A stretch of 64,000 nt of DNA from Thioclava sediminum (GTDB lineage Bacteria > Pseudomonadota > Alphaproteobacteria > Rhodobacterales > Rhodobacteraceae), in NCBI RefSeq assembly GCF_002020355.1, contig NZ_MPZV01000001.1:310001-374000 (forward strand), read 5' to 3'. Both the position numbers and the translations under genes were made by a program. The notes below the pieces were generated by a model. That model had not been told where the DNA came from, ran no database searches, and was given only the letters and a program-made list of their open reading frames with translations. Positions 48,439 to 58,265 of this stretch are shown here, in pieces (position 1 is the stretch's first letter; every line of letters starts with the position of its first letter).

Positions 48439-50663
48439 TGCGGCGGCAATTCGGCGCTTTGGCAGGACGGGCGAGCGCCTTGGCGCTGATCGTCGCGCTT
48501 GGCGTGGCGGGACCGCAGACGGTGCGCGCACAAGACGCCACCGCGACAGCCTCCACCACGACACAGGACGCGGCGATCCCCTCTTCGGACGAACTGGCGA
48601 CGCTGCTGGCCGACCGGGTCTCGATCCGCAATCAGAACGAGCTGGTCGCAGAGGGCAATGTCGAGGTCTTCTACAAGTCGAACCGGCTTTCGGCCAAGCG
48701 CGTGGTCTATGACCAGAAGGCGGACAAGCTCTACCTCGAAGGTCCGATCCGGCTGGTGCAGCCCGGCCAGTCGCAGGCGGTGATCCTCGCCTCGCAGGCG
48801 GAGCTGTCCTCTGATTTGCAGAACGGCATCCTGCTCAGCGCCCGCATGGTCATGGCGCGCGAATTGCAGCTCGCCGCCGCCCGGATCGAGCGGCGCGACG
48901 GCGCGATCACGATCATGAACAAGGTCGTAGCCTCGTCCTGCGAGGTCTGCCGGACCAATCCGACGCCGCTTTGGGAAATCCGCGCGAGCCGCGTCGTGCA
49001 TAACGCGACCACGCGGCAGATCGTCTTCGAGGATGCCCAGTTCCGCGCGGCGGGCGTGCCGATCGCCTATCTGCCGCGGCTGCGGTTACCCGCGCCGGGT
49101 GTGCGGCGGATGACGGGCTTCCTCGCCCCGCAATTCCGCACCACGAGCGGCCTCGGACCGGGGCTTCTGGTGCCCTATTTCATCGCGCTCGGGCCCAGCC
49201 GCGACCTGACGGTGACGCCCTATGTCGCGACCTCGCGCACCGAGACGCTGAACCTGCGTTACCGGCAGGCCTTCAACTGGGGCAAGATGGAATGGTCGGG
49301 CGCGCTCAGCAATGACGACATTCGCAGCGGCACGCGCGGCTATCTCTTCGGCGACCTCGAGGCGCAGCTGCCCCGCGAATTCCGCCTGACCGCGCAGCTT
49401 CGGCTGGTCAGCGACGACAGCTACCTGCTCAATTACGGGCTCGGCGACGACGATCGGCTGTGGTCGGGTGTCGAGCTCGAACGGGTACGTCGCGACGAGA
49501 TGATCTGGACCCGCGTCGGCAATATTCACTCGCTGCGCGCGGATGAGAACAACTCCACCGAACCGATGCTGAGTGGCACCGGCGAGTGGATCCGCACCTT
49601 CCGCCCCGCTGGGATCGGCGGACAGGGCAGCCTGCGGTTTTCCACCTTGGCGACGCGGCGCGCTTCGAGTTCGACGCTCGATCTCAACGGCGACGGACGC
49701 CCCGACGGGCGCGACATGGTGCGTGGCTCGCTCACCGCCGATTGGCGGCGCAACTGGCTGTTCGGGCCGGGTATGCTGGGCTCGCTCGAGGCGCAATTCG
49801 CGGGCGACATCATCGAGACCAACCAGGATCCCGCCTTCAGCGACACGATCCTGCGCGGCCAACCCACCGTCGCCGCGGAAATCCGCTGGCCCTGGGTGAA
49901 GACGAGCGGGCGCGCCGCCTATGTGATCGAGCCGGTGGCGCAGATCGTCTGGGCGCCCGATCATCTGGCCGACGCCCCGAACGAGGACAGCCAGCTGCCC
50001 GAATTCGACGGCGGCAACCTGTTCTCGCTGACCCGCTATCCGGGCGAGGATGCGCGCGAGACCGGCCTGCGCGCCAATGTCGGGCTCGGCTGGACGCGCT
50101 ATGACAGCTCCGGCTGGTCGCTGGGCGTCGCGGCGGGCCGCGTCTTCCGCCAGCGCGATCTGAGCCAGTTCTCGCAGGGCACGGGGCTGTCGGGGACGAA
50201 ATCCGACTGGCTCCTCGCAACCCATCTGGCCACCGCGAACGGGCTGACGCTGTCGAACCGCGCGCTGTTCGACGATAACTTCTCCGTGTCGCGCGACGAG
50301 TTGCGGCTGTCGCGGGCCGGCGACGACTTCAACGTCTCGGCAGGATATCTCTGGCTCGAGAAAAACCCCGCCGAAGGGCGCGACGACAACATGTCGGAAC
50401 TGATGCTCGACACGGGATGGCGTTGGGGCAACGGCTGGTCGGGCACGCTCAGCACACGTTACGATTTCACCGCCGAGCGCGCCGCGCGCGCCAAGCTCGG
50501 CCTGCGCTACCAGACCGAATGCATCGCGGTTGATCTTTCCCTCTCGCGCCGCTTCACGTCATCCACTAGTGTAGCCCCGGAGACCGATTTCGGCCTTTCC
50601 GTCCAACTCGTCGGCTTCGGCGCGAGTGGCGGTGCGCCCGCGCGGCGAACCTGCGGAGGGTGA
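48438..50663 (+). CDS. lptD: LPS-assembly outer membrane protein LptD
   Basis: 741 residues. The signal peptide ends near TVRAQD, followed by the OstA-type jellyroll (about 55-170) with VSIRNQNELVAEGNVEVFY, then a large beta-barrel ending at the C-terminus. Only a few cysteines are present (CEVC, ECIA and the last CGG), so the disulfide pattern differs from E. coli. It inserts LPS in the outer leaflet with LptE. Confidence 0.92.
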   Translation: MRRQFGALAGRASALALIVALGVAGPQTVRAQDATATASTTTQDAAIPSSDELATLLADRVSIRNQNELVAEGNVEVFYKSNRLSAKRVVYDQKADKLYLEGPIRLVQPGQSQAVILASQAELSSDLQNGILLSARMVMARELQLAAARIERRDGAITIMNKVVASSCEVCRTNPTPLWEIRASRVVHNATTRQIVFEDAQFRAAGVPIAYLPRLRLPAPGVRRMTGFLAPQFRTTSGLGPGLLVPYFIALGPSRDLTVTPYVATSRTETLNLRYRQAFNWGKMEWSGALSNDDIRSGTRGYLFGDLEAQLPREFRLTAQLRLVSDDSYLLNYGLGDDDRLWSGVELERVRRDEMIWTRVGNIHSLRADENNSTEPMLSGTGEWIRTFRPAGIGGQGSLRFSTLATRRASSSTLDLNGDGRPDGRDMVRGSLTADWRRNWLFGPGMLGSLEAQFAGDIIETNQDPAFSDTILRGQPTVAAEIRWPWVKTSGRAAYVIEPVAQIVWAPDHLADAPNEDSQLPEFDGGNLFSLTRYPGEDARETGLRANVGLGWTRYDSSGWSLGVAAGRVFRQRDLSQFSQGTGLSGTKSDWLLATHLATANGLTLSNRALFDDNFSVSRDELRLSRAGDDFNVSAGYLWLEKNPAEGRDDNMSELMLDTGWRWGNGWSGTLSTRYDFTAERAARAKLGLRYQTECIAVDLSLSRRFTSSTSVAPETDFGLSVQLVGFGASGGAPARRTCGG

Positions 50664-50755
50664 GGCTGAGGATCGCAAAGCGGCCCAGCGGGCCCAGAGG
50701 ATCAACGAGGCCCAAAGGGCCAAGACTGAACGAGACGAAACGGACAGGCACGCTC

Positions 50756-51985
50756 ATGACGATGATGACCCGACTGCTCACCCTTCTGGCGCTGATGCTC
50801 GCCCTGCCTTTCGCCGCAGGGACGGCGCAGGCGCAATCGGGCGGCAGCTTCGCGCCCGTCGTTACCGTCAACGGGATGGGCGTGACCGAATACGAGATCA
50901 GCCAGCGCCAGCGCTTCATGCAGCTGCTCAATGCCGGCTCGAACTCCCGTGAGGATGCCGAGAAGGCGCTGATCGAAGATCGCCTGCGCGTCTGGGCCGG
51001 CAATCGCATCGGCATCAAGCTCGACGAAGCCGCGATCCAGCAGGGCATGGACGAATTCGCGGGCCGCGCGAACATGACTGGCGAGCAATTCGTGCAGGCG
51101 CTGCAGAAAGAAGGCGTCGATCCGAACACCTTCCGCAACTTCACCGAGGCCGGTCTCGTCTGGCGTCAGGTGGTCCGGGCGCGGTTCGGGCCGCAGGTGA
51201 ACATCACGAAAGCGGACATCGACCGCGCGATGAAGCCCGAAAGCCAGACCGGCAAGGGCGTGAAAGTGCTGATCTCCGAGGCGATCGTGCCCGCCCCGCC
51301 GGGCCGCGAGCGCGCGGCAATGGGTCAGGCGCGCCAACTGTCGGCCGCGCAGGGCGAAGGCGCCTTCGCAGCACTCGCCCGTCAATATTCGGCCGCTCCC
51401 TCGCGGGATCGCGGCGGGCGTCTGGACTGGATGCCGATCGACAAGCTGCCGCCGCAACTGCGCGGCGTGGTGCTCAAGCTCAAACCCGGCACGGCGACCC
51501 AGCCGATCGAACTCAAGGGCGCGGTCGCGGTCTTCATGCTGCGCGCGATCGGTGACGGCGACGCGCCGTCGGGCCCGCAGACGCTGAGCTACATGACCTT
51601 CGCGATCGGCCAGACCGGCTCGCAGCAATCGGCCAAGATCCAGAGCCAAGTGGCCGCGGCGCGCCAATGCAACCAGCTCTACACGATCGGCAAGGGCTTC
51701 CCGGCAAGCGCGCTCACCATGCATGAGGACGTGGCGCAGGCGCAGGTGCCGACCAATGTCGGGCTCGCGCTGTCGCATCTCGACGTGGGCGAAAGCGAAG
51801 TGATCCCGCAGGGCGCAAACGATCTTCTGGTGATGCTCTGCGATCGCAAAGTGGCCCCCGAGGGCGACCAGTCGGCCCCCGACCGCGATCAGGTCCGCGC
51901 GGCGCTGGAGAGCAAGGCGCTCGAAGCCTATGCCAACGGCTACATGGCCGATCTGGAAGCCGACGCGGTGATCGTGCGCAAATGA
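50756..51985 (+). CDS. surA: SurA-like periplasmic peptidyl-prolyl isomerase/chaperone
   Basis: 409 residues from ATG 50756, the first start that opens the signal peptide (cleavage near AQAQSGG). The N-terminal SurA helical domain begins PVVTVNGMGVTEYEI, and one parvulin domain (about 170-285) has the SAAPSRDRGGRLDWMP pattern. It escorts outer membrane proteins such as LptD, which is coded just before it. A GTG at 50660 overlapping lptD is possible but less likely. Confidence 0.85.
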   Translation: MTMMTRLLTLLALMLALPFAAGTAQAQSGGSFAPVVTVNGMGVTEYEISQRQRFMQLLNAGSNSREDAEKALIEDRLRVWAGNRIGIKLDEAAIQQGMDEFAGRANMTGEQFVQALQKEGVDPNTFRNFTEAGLVWRQVVRARFGPQVNITKADIDRAMKPESQTGKGVKVLISEAIVPAPPGRERAAMGQARQLSAAQGEGAFAALARQYSAAPSRDRGGRLDWMPIDKLPPQLRGVVLKLKPGTATQPIELKGAVAVFMLRAIGDGDAPSGPQTLSYMTFAIGQTGSQQSAKIQSQVAAARQCNQLYTIGKGFPASALTMHEDVAQAQVPTNVGLALSHLDVGESEVIPQGANDLLVMLCDRKVAPEGDQSAPDRDQVRAALESKALEAYANGYMADLEADAVIVRK

Positions 51986-53004
51986 GCGCCCAGCCGACCG
52001 ATCGCACCGCGGCCCGTGCGCCCGACCGCCCCGTGATCCTCAGCTGCGGCGATCCCTCGGGGGTGGGCCCCGAGATCGCCGCCCGCGCCTGGGAGCATTG
52101 CGGCGCGAAGCTGCCCTTCGTCTGGATCGGCGATCCTGCGCATCTGCCGCGCGGCACCAAGATCCGCGAGATCGACCGGCCCGCCGATGCGCTGCGCCAT
52201 GCCAGCGCCGGGCTGCCGGTGCTGCCCCATCAATTCCCCGCCGCCGCCCTGCCGGGCGAGCCGGACCCGGCCAATGCGAAAGCCGTCATCGACGTGATCG
52301 CGCGCGGCGTCGATCTGGTGATGCGCGGCGAAGGCACCGGGCTGACCACCGCCCCGATCAACAAGAAAGCGCTGAAGGACGGGGCAAAGTTCACCTTTCC
52401 CGGCCACACCGAATATCTGGCCCATCTGGCGGGGGTCGAGCGGGTGGTGATGATGCTCGCCTCGTCGCGGGTCGACCCGCCGCTGCGCGTGGTGCCCGCC
52501 ACGATCCATGTCGCGCTCTCCGAAGTACCGAAACTCCTGACCCCGCAGCTTCTGCGCGAGACGGTGCGGATCACCTATGAAGGGCTGCGGCGCGATTTCG
52601 GCTTCTCTGCCCCGCGGATCGCCGTGGCGGGGCTGAACCCGCATGCGGGCGAAGGCGGCGCGATGGGCTCCGAGGAAGGCGACTGGATCGCCGACACGCT
52701 CGACGGTCTGCGCGAAGAGGGCTACGCGGTAGCGGGCCCGATGCCAGCCGATACGATGTTTCACGCCCGCGCCCGTCAGACCTACGACGCGGCGATCTGC
52801 GCCTATCACGATCAGGCGCTGATCCCGATAAAGACGCTCGATTTCGACGGCGGGGTGAATATCACGCTCGGCCTGCCCTTCGTGCGGACCTCGCCGGATC
52901 ACGGCACCGCCTATGACATCGCGGGCCAAGGCCGCGCCAACCCCGCCTCGCTGATCGCGGCGCTGGAGATGGCGGCCCGGATGGGAGCCGCGCGTCATGA
53001 CTGA
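51982..53004 (+). CDS. pdxA: 4-hydroxythreonine-4-phosphate dehydrogenase
   Basis: 340 residues. GDPSGVGPEIAA at the start, TTAPINKKAL, PGHTEYLA, LNPHAGEGG and YHDQALIPIK are the PdxA signatures with the zinc histidines. It oxidises 4-phosphohydroxy-threonine in pyridoxal phosphate synthesis. It overlaps surA by 4 bases; surA-pdxA-rsmA is the classical order. Confidence 0.95.
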   Translation: MSAQPTDRTAARAPDRPVILSCGDPSGVGPEIAARAWEHCGAKLPFVWIGDPAHLPRGTKIREIDRPADALRHASAGLPVLPHQFPAAALPGEPDPANAKAVIDVIARGVDLVMRGEGTGLTTAPINKKALKDGAKFTFPGHTEYLAHLAGVERVVMMLASSRVDPPLRVVPATIHVALSEVPKLLTPQLLRETVRITYEGLRRDFGFSAPRIAVAGLNPHAGEGGAMGSEEGDWIADTLDGLREEGYAVAGPMPADTMFHARARQTYDAAICAYHDQALIPIKTLDFDGGVNITLGLPFVRTSPDHGTAYDIAGQGRANPASLIAALEMAARMGAARHD

Positions 53005-53013
53005 GGCTGCGTG

Positions 53014-53859
53014 ATGGCGACGATCGACGGGCTGCCGCCGCTGCGCGAGGTTCTGCAGACGCATGACCTCGTCGCAAAGAAGAGCCTCGGGCAGAACTTC
53101 CTGCTGGACCTGAACCTGACAGCGAAGATCGCGCGCTCTGCGGGCGATCTGACGGGCTCGGACGTGTTGGAGGTCGGCCCCGGCCCCGGCGGTCTGACCC
53201 GCGGGCTTCTGGCCGAAGGGGCGCGCAAGGTGCTCGCGATCGAGAAGGACACGCGCTGCCTGCCCGCTCTGGCCGAGATCGCCGAGGCCTATCCGGGGCG
53301 GCTCGAAGTGATCAATGGCGATGCGCTGCAGATCGACCCGCTCGCGCATCTGACGCCGCCGATCAAGATCGCCGCGAACCTGCCTTACAACGTGGGCACC
53401 GAATTGCTGGTGCGCTGGCTGACGCCGAAAGACTGGCCGCCCTTCTGGGAAAGCCTGACGCTGATGTTCCAGCGCGAGGTGGCCGAGCGGATCGTGGCCA
53501 AACCGGGCAGCAAACATTACGGGCGGCTCGCGATCCTCGCACAATGGCGTGCCGAGGCGAAGATCGTGATGAGCCTGCCGCCCGAGGCCTTCACGCCCGC
53601 GCCGAAGGTGCATTCCGCGGTGGTGCATCTGCGCGCCCTGCCCGAGCCGCGCTATCCCGCCGATGCGGCGACGCTCAGCCGCGTCGTGGCCGCGGGTTTC
53701 AACCAACGCCGCAAGATGCTGCGCGCCTCGCTGAAGGGCGTGGCCCCAGATATCGAGGCGAAGCTGGAGCAGGCCGGGATCGCGCCGACCGAACGCGCCG
53801 AACGCGTGACGCTTGAGCAGTTCTGTCGGCTTGCACGCATCGTCGCGGGTCAGGAATGA
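53014..53859 (+). CDS. rsmA: 16S rRNA A1518/A1519 dimethyltransferase
   Basis: 281 residues from ATG 53014 (GTG 53011 also in frame). [11 protein letters not shown], the SAM motif [14 protein letters not shown], and the catalytic [11 protein letters not shown] are all seen. It makes the two dimethyladenosines near the 3' end of 16S rRNA (KsgA). It starts 10 bases after pdxA and overlaps the GNAT gene by 4 bases. Confidence 0.95.
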   Translation: MATIDGLPPLREVLQTHDLVAKKSLGQNFLLDLNLTAKIARSAGDLTGSDVLEVGPGPGGLTRGLLAEGARKVLAIEKDTRCLPALAEIAEAYPGRLEVINGDALQIDPLAHLTPPIKIAANLPYNVGTELLVRWLTPKDWPPFWESLTLMFQREVAERIVAKPGSKHYGRLAILAQWRAEAKIVMSLPPEAFTPAPKVHSAVVHLRALPEPRYPADAATLSRVVAAGFNQRRKMLRASLKGVAPDIEAKLEQAGIAPTERAERVTLEQFCRLARIVAGQE

Positions 53860-54305
53860 TCCGCCCGGCGCGCGAGGAGGACCTGCCGCGCATCGCCGAG
53901 ATCGCCGAGGCGGCCTTCTCCCGCTACATTCCCCGGATCGGACGCCCGCCCGCGCCGATGCTGGCCGATCATGCCGCCGAGCTGCCGCATCTCTGGGTCT
54001 GCGAGGGAACGAGCGGGGTCGCGGGCTATATCGGGCTCTTTGCGGATGACGGCGCGCCGCCCCGGTTGCAGATCGAGCCCGTCGCCGTCGACCCGGCCGC
54101 GCAGGGCCAGGGGATCGGGCGGCATTTGATGGCGTTCGCCGAGGCGCGCGCCCGCGAGATCGGCGCGGAAAAGCTGTGGCTTTTCGCCAATGCCGCGATG
54201 GAGGAGAGCCGCGCGGTCTATGCGCGGCTCGGTTTTATCGAGCGCGACCGCCGGATGGATGGCGGCTATGACCGGGTGTTTCTGGACAAAGACCTGACCG
54301 CCTGA
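53856..54305 (+). CDS. GNAT family N-acetyltransferase
   Basis: 149 residues. [20 protein letters not shown] at the start and the acetyl-CoA loop [20 protein letters not shown] are typical; the end [20 protein letters not shown] supports the RimI-like/GNAT fold. Substrate unknown. It is the last gene of the lpt-surA-pdxA-rsmA run. Confidence 0.88.
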   Translation: MIRPAREEDLPRIAEIAEAAFSRYIPRIGRPPAPMLADHAAELPHLWVCEGTSGVAGYIGLFADDGAPPRLQIEPVAVDPAAQGQGIGRHLMAFAEARAREIGAEKLWLFANAAMEESRAVYARLGFIERDRRMDGGYDRVFLDKDLTA

Positions 54306-54329
54306 GCGCCGCCCCTGCCCCATCATGCA

Positions 54330-54358
54330 AAAAGGCCCGCCGATCCGGCGGGCCTTTT
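54330..54358. terminator. Bidirectional rho-independent terminator
   Basis: A 13-bp perfect stem, AAAAGGCCCGCCG (54330-54342) with CGGCGGGCCTTTT (54346-54358), lies between the converging GNAT and DUF4167 genes. A or T runs on both sides allow it to work in both directions. Confidence 0.92.
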
Positions 54359-54378
54359 GCTATCTCTTGTCCGAGGCT

Positions 54379-55143
54379 TTACTCGCCAGACGCTTTGGGC
54401 AGCTCGGCGCTCGCCTCTGCCTTTTCAGCCTTGTCGGCTTTCGGGGCACGCGGCTTGCGCGGGGCGCGCGGACGCTTGGGCTTTTCGGCCTTTTCCGCTT
54501 TCTCGGCCTTCTCAGGCTGTTCCGCGGCTTTCGGCGCCTCTTCACTGCTGCGGCTTTCCGGCGTCTCGACGAGGGTGGAATCCTCTTCGAGCTCCAGCTG
54601 CGGCATCGGCGGCATCATCTCGGGGCTTTCGGCGCGCTTGTTGCGACCGGAGGATTTCGCCTCGCTGCGCTCTTCGCGACGCTCGGACGTATTGTTGTCC
54701 TGAGCTTCACCCTTCGACTGGGCCTCGTTCTGGCCGTCGTCCTGCTGAGCGTGGTTCTGGCCGTTGTTCTGGCCGCCCTGCTGACCGTTACCGCCTTGGT
54801 TCTGACCACCGTTATTCTGGCCACCATTGTTCTGGTTGCCATTGTTCTGGTTGTTTTGCTGGCGCTGCTGGTTGCGGGCCTCTTGCTCGCGAGCCTGTTC
54901 TTTCTGCGCCTCGCCCAGCATTCGCGTGTAATGCTCTGCGTGCTGCAGGAAGTTTTGTTCGGCCACGCGATCGTTGCCGAGCTGCGCATCGCGCGCAAGC
55001 TGAAGATATTTGTCGATGATCTGCTGCGGCGTACCGCGCACCTTGCCTTCGGGGCCGGAGCTGTCGAAGACGCGGTTAACGATATTGCCCATCGACCGTT
55101 GACGGTTCGACTTATTGCGCGAACGGGATTTCGAAGATCTCAT
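54379..55143 (-). CDS. DUF4167 domain protein with Asn/Gln/Gly-rich repeat
   Basis: 254 residues. The N-terminal 75 residues form the DUF4167 domain (RSMGNIVNRVFDSSGPEGKVRGT, then helical). About 95-145 is almost entirely N, Q and G in short repeats such as NNGGQNNGGQNQGG. The rest is acidic then a Lys/Pro/Ala repeat (EKAEKAEKAEKPKRPRAPRK). All of it after residue 85 is likely disordered. Function unknown; the basic tail may bind nucleic acid. It follows prmC at a 270-base distance, a pairing common in this order. Confidence 0.85.
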   Translation of the reverse strand: MRSSKSRSRNKSNRQRSMGNIVNRVFDSSGPEGKVRGTPQQIIDKYLQLARDAQLGNDRVAEQNFLQHAEHYTRMLGEAQKEQAREQEARNQQRQQNNQNNGNQNNGGQNNGGQNQGGNGQQGGQNNGQNHAQQDDGQNEAQSKGEAQDNNTSERREERSEAKSSGRNKRAESPEMMPPMPQLELEEDSTLVETPESRSSEEAPKAAEQPEKAEKAEKAEKPKRPRAPRKPRAPKADKAEKAEASAELPKASGE

Positions 55144-55413
55144 GGCTTTCGTTTTCTTGGCCCGTTGTCACGGGCTTTTCGGAAATGGCCGCTAATGCGT
55201 GGCCTGCGGGCTGAACTGTCACGCTGGGCATACTTGCCCGGTTTCGTTCCTAACACCCGCGCTGTGAAGCTGAGCCGTGCGGTGGATCAATATCCGCCCT
55301 GCACAGGCTTGACTAAACATGCGGGGGGCCACCTTTCAAGTCAGAAAATCGGTCAAATCCGCGATTTCCGCCGATTCGCGGGGTTTTCCCCAAGTTTTTG
55401 CGCGATTTCGCGC

Positions 55414-56271
55414 TCAGGAAGCGCCGCAATCCGCCGTATCCCCGGATTTATGCGCCAAAACGACGCGGTCGCGCCCATCGAGATCCTGGCGCGTCTCGAT
55501 CCGCTCGAAACCTTGGGCCGCGAAGAGGTCACTGACCGCCTGCGCCTGTGTCGGGCCGATCTCCACCGCGAGACGCCCGCCTGCGAGCAACCGCGCCCCT
55601 GCCCCGCGTGCAATCGCACGATAGGCGTCGAGCCCATCGCCGCCGGGGGTCAGCGCCGAGAGCGGCTCCCAGTCGCGCACATCCTGCGAGAGCCCCGCCA
55701 TCTCGTCTTGGGCGATATAGGGCGGGTTCGAAACGATCAGATCGTAGCGCCCCGGCACATTGGCAAACCAGTCTGAAATCAGGAACTTGGCGCGTTTGGC
55801 CACACCGAGCGCCTCGGCGTTGCTTTTCGCGACCTCCAGCGCGGCGTCCGACAGATCGGTCCCCGTGCCCGCCGCGAAGGGCATGGATTTCAGCAGGGAA
55901 ATCAGGATGCAGCCGGTGCCCGTGCCAAGGTCCAGCGCGTGGACGAAGGGCCGCTCCAGCGCCACCTCGACCAGCAATTCCGTCTCCGGGCGCGGGTCGA
56001 GCGTGTCGCGGGTGACGCGGAATTCGTGCCCCCAGAAGAGGCGCTTGCCGGTGATCTGGGCGACGGGCTGACGCGCTTCGCGAGCAGTCAGCGCCACCTC
56101 GAACCGGGCGGCTGCGTCCTCTGGCAGCGGGTCTTGCAGCGCGAGCGTCAGCCGATCGGGCGCGATCTGCAGCGCATGGGCCAAGAGTCTGCGCGCATCG
56201 GTCTGCGCGCCCTCGATCCCGGCCTCGCGCAGACGACGGGTGGCGGCGACCAGCGCGTCCTGCGCCCTCAC
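55414..56271 (-). CDS. prmC: Release factor glutamine methyltransferase
   Basis: 285 residues. The N-terminal helical domain is followed by the SAM-binding fold with [15 protein letters not shown] and the catalytic NPPYI. It methylates the GGQ glutamine of RF1 and RF2. It overlaps prfA by 4 bases, so modifier and target are co-translated. Confidence 0.95.
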   Translation of the reverse strand: MRAQDALVAATRRLREAGIEGAQTDARRLLAHALQIAPDRLTLALQDPLPEDAAARFEVALTAREARQPVAQITGKRLFWGHEFRVTRDTLDPRPETELLVEVALERPFVHALDLGTGTGCILISLLKSMPFAAGTGTDLSDAALEVAKSNAEALGVAKRAKFLISDWFANVPGRYDLIVSNPPYIAQDEMAGLSQDVRDWEPLSALTPGGDGLDAYRAIARGAGARLLAGGRLAVEIGPTQAQAVSDLFAAQGFERIETRQDLDGRDRVVLAHKSGDTADCGAS

Positions 56272-57323
56272 GCCTCCATCTCCGCGAGCTTGGCCGCCTG
56301 ATCGTCGGCGATCAGCGCGTCGACCACCTCGTCGATCTCGCCTTCCATAACCTTATCAAGGGAATAGAGCGTAAGATTGATCCGATGATCGGTCAGCCGC
56401 CCTTGCGGGAAATTATAGGTTCGGATGCGCTCCGAGCGGTCGCCGGAGCCCACCTGCGACTTGCGCGTCTCGGCTCGTTCCGAGGCCGCGCGGTCGCGTT
56501 CGGCCTCGAACAGCCGCGCGCGCAGCACCGCCATCGCATTGGCGCGGTTCTGGTGCTGGGATTTCTCCGACGAGGTCACGACGATCCCGGTCGGGATATG
56601 GGTGATGCGCACCGCCGAGTCCGTGGTGTTGACGTGCTGGCCGCCCGCGCCGGAGGCCCGCATCGTGTCGATCCGGATGTCATTGGCGGGAATGTCGATA
56701 TCGACCGCCTCGACCTCGGGCAGAACGGCCACGGTCGCGGCCGAGGTGTGGATGCGCCCGCCTGCCTCGGTTTCCGGCACGCGCTGCACGCGGTGGACGC
56801 CGGACTCGTATTTCAGCCGCGCAAAGACACCTTCGCCCTCGATCCGGGCCACGGCTTCCTTGACGCCGCCCAGCTCGGTCTCGGTCAGCTCCATCATCTC
56901 GAACCGCCAGCCGTGTTTCTCGGCGTATTTCTGATACATCCGCAGCAGGTTGCCCGCGAAAAGCGCCGCTTCCTCGCCGCCCGTGCCGGGACGGATTTCC
57001 AGAATGGCAGGCCGCGCGTCGGCGGCGTCCTTGGGCAGAAGCGCCACGCGCAAAGCCTGCTCCATCTCGGGTATGCGGGATTTGAGGCGCGGCAATTCCT
57101 CTTCGGCCAGATCGCGCATTTCCGGATCGCTCAGCCAGCCTTCCGCCTCGTCCAGATCGGCACGGGCCTGACGCCAGGCCTCGATCTGGGTCACGACCGG
57201 CTTCAATTCGGAATATTCGCGGCTGATTTCGGCGATCTTGGCGGGCTCCGCACCAGCGTTGAGCAGCGCCTCGAGGTACTCGAAGCGCGCGAGGATCTGG
57301 TCGAGTTTCTCTTCGGGCAACAT
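56268..57323 (-). CDS. prfA: Peptide chain release factor 1
   Basis: 351 residues from ATG 57323, where homologues start ([19 protein letters not shown]). [15 protein letters not shown] carries the catalytic GGQ. The frame is open upstream to 57563, but that extension is coded by repeat copy B and is rejected. It reads UAA and UAG. Confidence 0.96.
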   Translation of the reverse strand: MLPEEKLDQILARFEYLEALLNAGAEPAKIAEISREYSELKPVVTQIEAWRQARADLDEAEGWLSDPEMRDLAEEELPRLKSRIPEMEQALRVALLPKDAADARPAILEIRPGTGGEEAALFAGNLLRMYQKYAEKHGWRFEMMELTETELGGVKEAVARIEGEGVFARLKYESGVHRVQRVPETEAGGRIHTSAATVAVLPEVEAVDIDIPANDIRIDTMRASGAGGQHVNTTDSAVRITHIPTGIVVTSSEKSQHQNRANAMAVLRARLFEAERDRAASERAETRKSQVGSGDRSERIRTYNFPQGRLTDHRINLTLYSLDKVMEGEIDEVVDALIADDQAAKLAEMEA

Positions 57324-57401
57324 GGGATCGGTTTGGCGCGAAGCGTGCGGGGCGTCAAGGCAGGAGCGTTGGGAGGTGCGCGCCGCTTCCTCCCTTCGGT
57401 C

Positions 57402-57554
57402 CGGGGCGACCAGCCCCGGGCCGCGCCCGACCCTCCCCCCGGGAGGGCGCATTGGCGATGTCGTCGCAGGCTCAAGCGTCCGCCGAGCTTGCAAGATAAA
57501 GCGCCCGGCCACAGGCGACGCCACGCGCCCACCCGAGGCTCGGGCGCGCCCCTT
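57402..57554. repeat. Dispersed ~150-bp intergenic repeat, copy B
   Basis: It matches 16612-16762 in the same orientation. Here it lies between the divergent prfA and SufT-like genes (gap 57324-57701), 78 bases upstream of prfA. In both copies a minus-strand frame reads [10 protein letters not shown] then ASPV and GRFI, giving false N-terminal extensions. The remaining part of the gap (57555-57701) has an inverted repeat CCTATC (57632-57637) with GATAGG (57663-57668) and no gene. Confidence 0.85.
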
Positions 57555-57701
57555 CTCAACCAACGTGTCGTCATAGACGCCAGGTCATCACATATCAGCA
57601 GACAGACCACGCCTCCCTTTACGGCTCGGGTCCTATCACCTAGATAAACAGTCGAGTAATTCGATAGGCGCCCGCGCCCCCCGCCGATGAAAGAGGCTTC
57701 C

Positions 57702-58067
57702 ATGACCGCCACGCCCGAAGAGCCGCTTGAAGGCACCCCGCTGATCAAGCCCTCGACGACCGATCACCCGCTCTACGAAAGTGTCGTGGAAGCGTGCCGC
57801 ACCGTCTATGACCCGGAAATCCCGGTGAACATCTACGATCTCGGCCTCGTCTACACGATCGAGATCAGCCCCGAGAATGACGCGAAGGTGATCATGACGC
57901 TCACCGCGCCGGGCTGCCCCGTCGCGGGCGAGATGCCGGGCTGGGTTCACGATGCCGTGGCCTGCGTCGGCGGACTGCGCGATGTCGATGTCGAGATGAC
58001 CTTCGATCCGCAATGGGGCATGGACATGATGTCGGACGAGGCACGGCTGGAACTGGGCTTCATGTGA
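57702..58067 (+). CDS. sufT: SufT/MIP18-like (DUF59) Fe-S assembly factor
   Basis: 121 residues from ATG 57702 (AAAGAGG upstream). The DUF59 core is seen as TVYDPEIPVNIYDLGLVYTI, LTAPGCPVAGEMPGWV and the VEMTFDPQWGMDMMSDEAR end. The cysteine in TAPGCP is the conserved one. It helps maturation of Fe-S proteins. It usually closes a suf operon; here the rest of the operon is not in the window, though an A-type carrier lies 2.7 kb downstream. Confidence 0.85.
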   Translation: MTATPEEPLEGTPLIKPSTTDHPLYESVVEACRTVYDPEIPVNIYDLGLVYTIEISPENDAKVIMTLTAPGCPVAGEMPGWVHDAVACVGGLRDVDVEMTFDPQWGMDMMSDEARLELGFM

Positions 58068-58072
58068 GGTCC

Positions 58073-58120
58073 GGAGGGGGCTCTGCCCCCGCACCCTGCG
58101 GGTGCCCCCCGGGATATTTC
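58073..58120. repeat. CCCGGGATATTT element, half copy 3
   Basis: GGAGGGGGCTCTGCCCCCGC followed by a GC stretch and CCCCGGGATATTT (58107-58119) corresponds to one arm of the elements at 27776 and 41124, in the reverse order of their right arm. The opposite arm is missing. It starts 5 bases after the SufT-like stop. Confidence 0.75.
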
Positions 58121-58130
58121 GACCAAGAGG

Positions 58131-58155
58131 AAGGGAGCCACGCGGCTCCCTTTTT
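58131..58155 (+). terminator. Rho-independent terminator of the SufT-like gene
   Basis: AAGGGAGCC (58131-58139) pairs with GGCTCCCTT (58144-58152), followed by TTTGTTT. It lies directly after half copy 3, where full elements have their central hairpin. Confidence 0.9.
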
Positions 58156-58265
58156 GTTTCCTCGCATTTGCGCACAGGGGCGTTGCGCGTAGCTCACCTT
58201 GCCCATCGCGCTGCAAGACCCATCTCATGCTGCCGAATGTCAAACCCGATGAGAGGCCCGACTAG

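Noticed and set aside
51940-53706. 588-codon minus-strand frame opposite pdxA and rsmA
   Set aside because: Shadow frame; no domain, and both plus-strand genes are certain.
57203-57748. Frames across repeat copy B, including an N-terminal extension of prfA to 57563
   Set aside because: The extension is coded by the repeat, and the same [10 protein letters not shown] pattern appears at copy A next to an unrelated gene.
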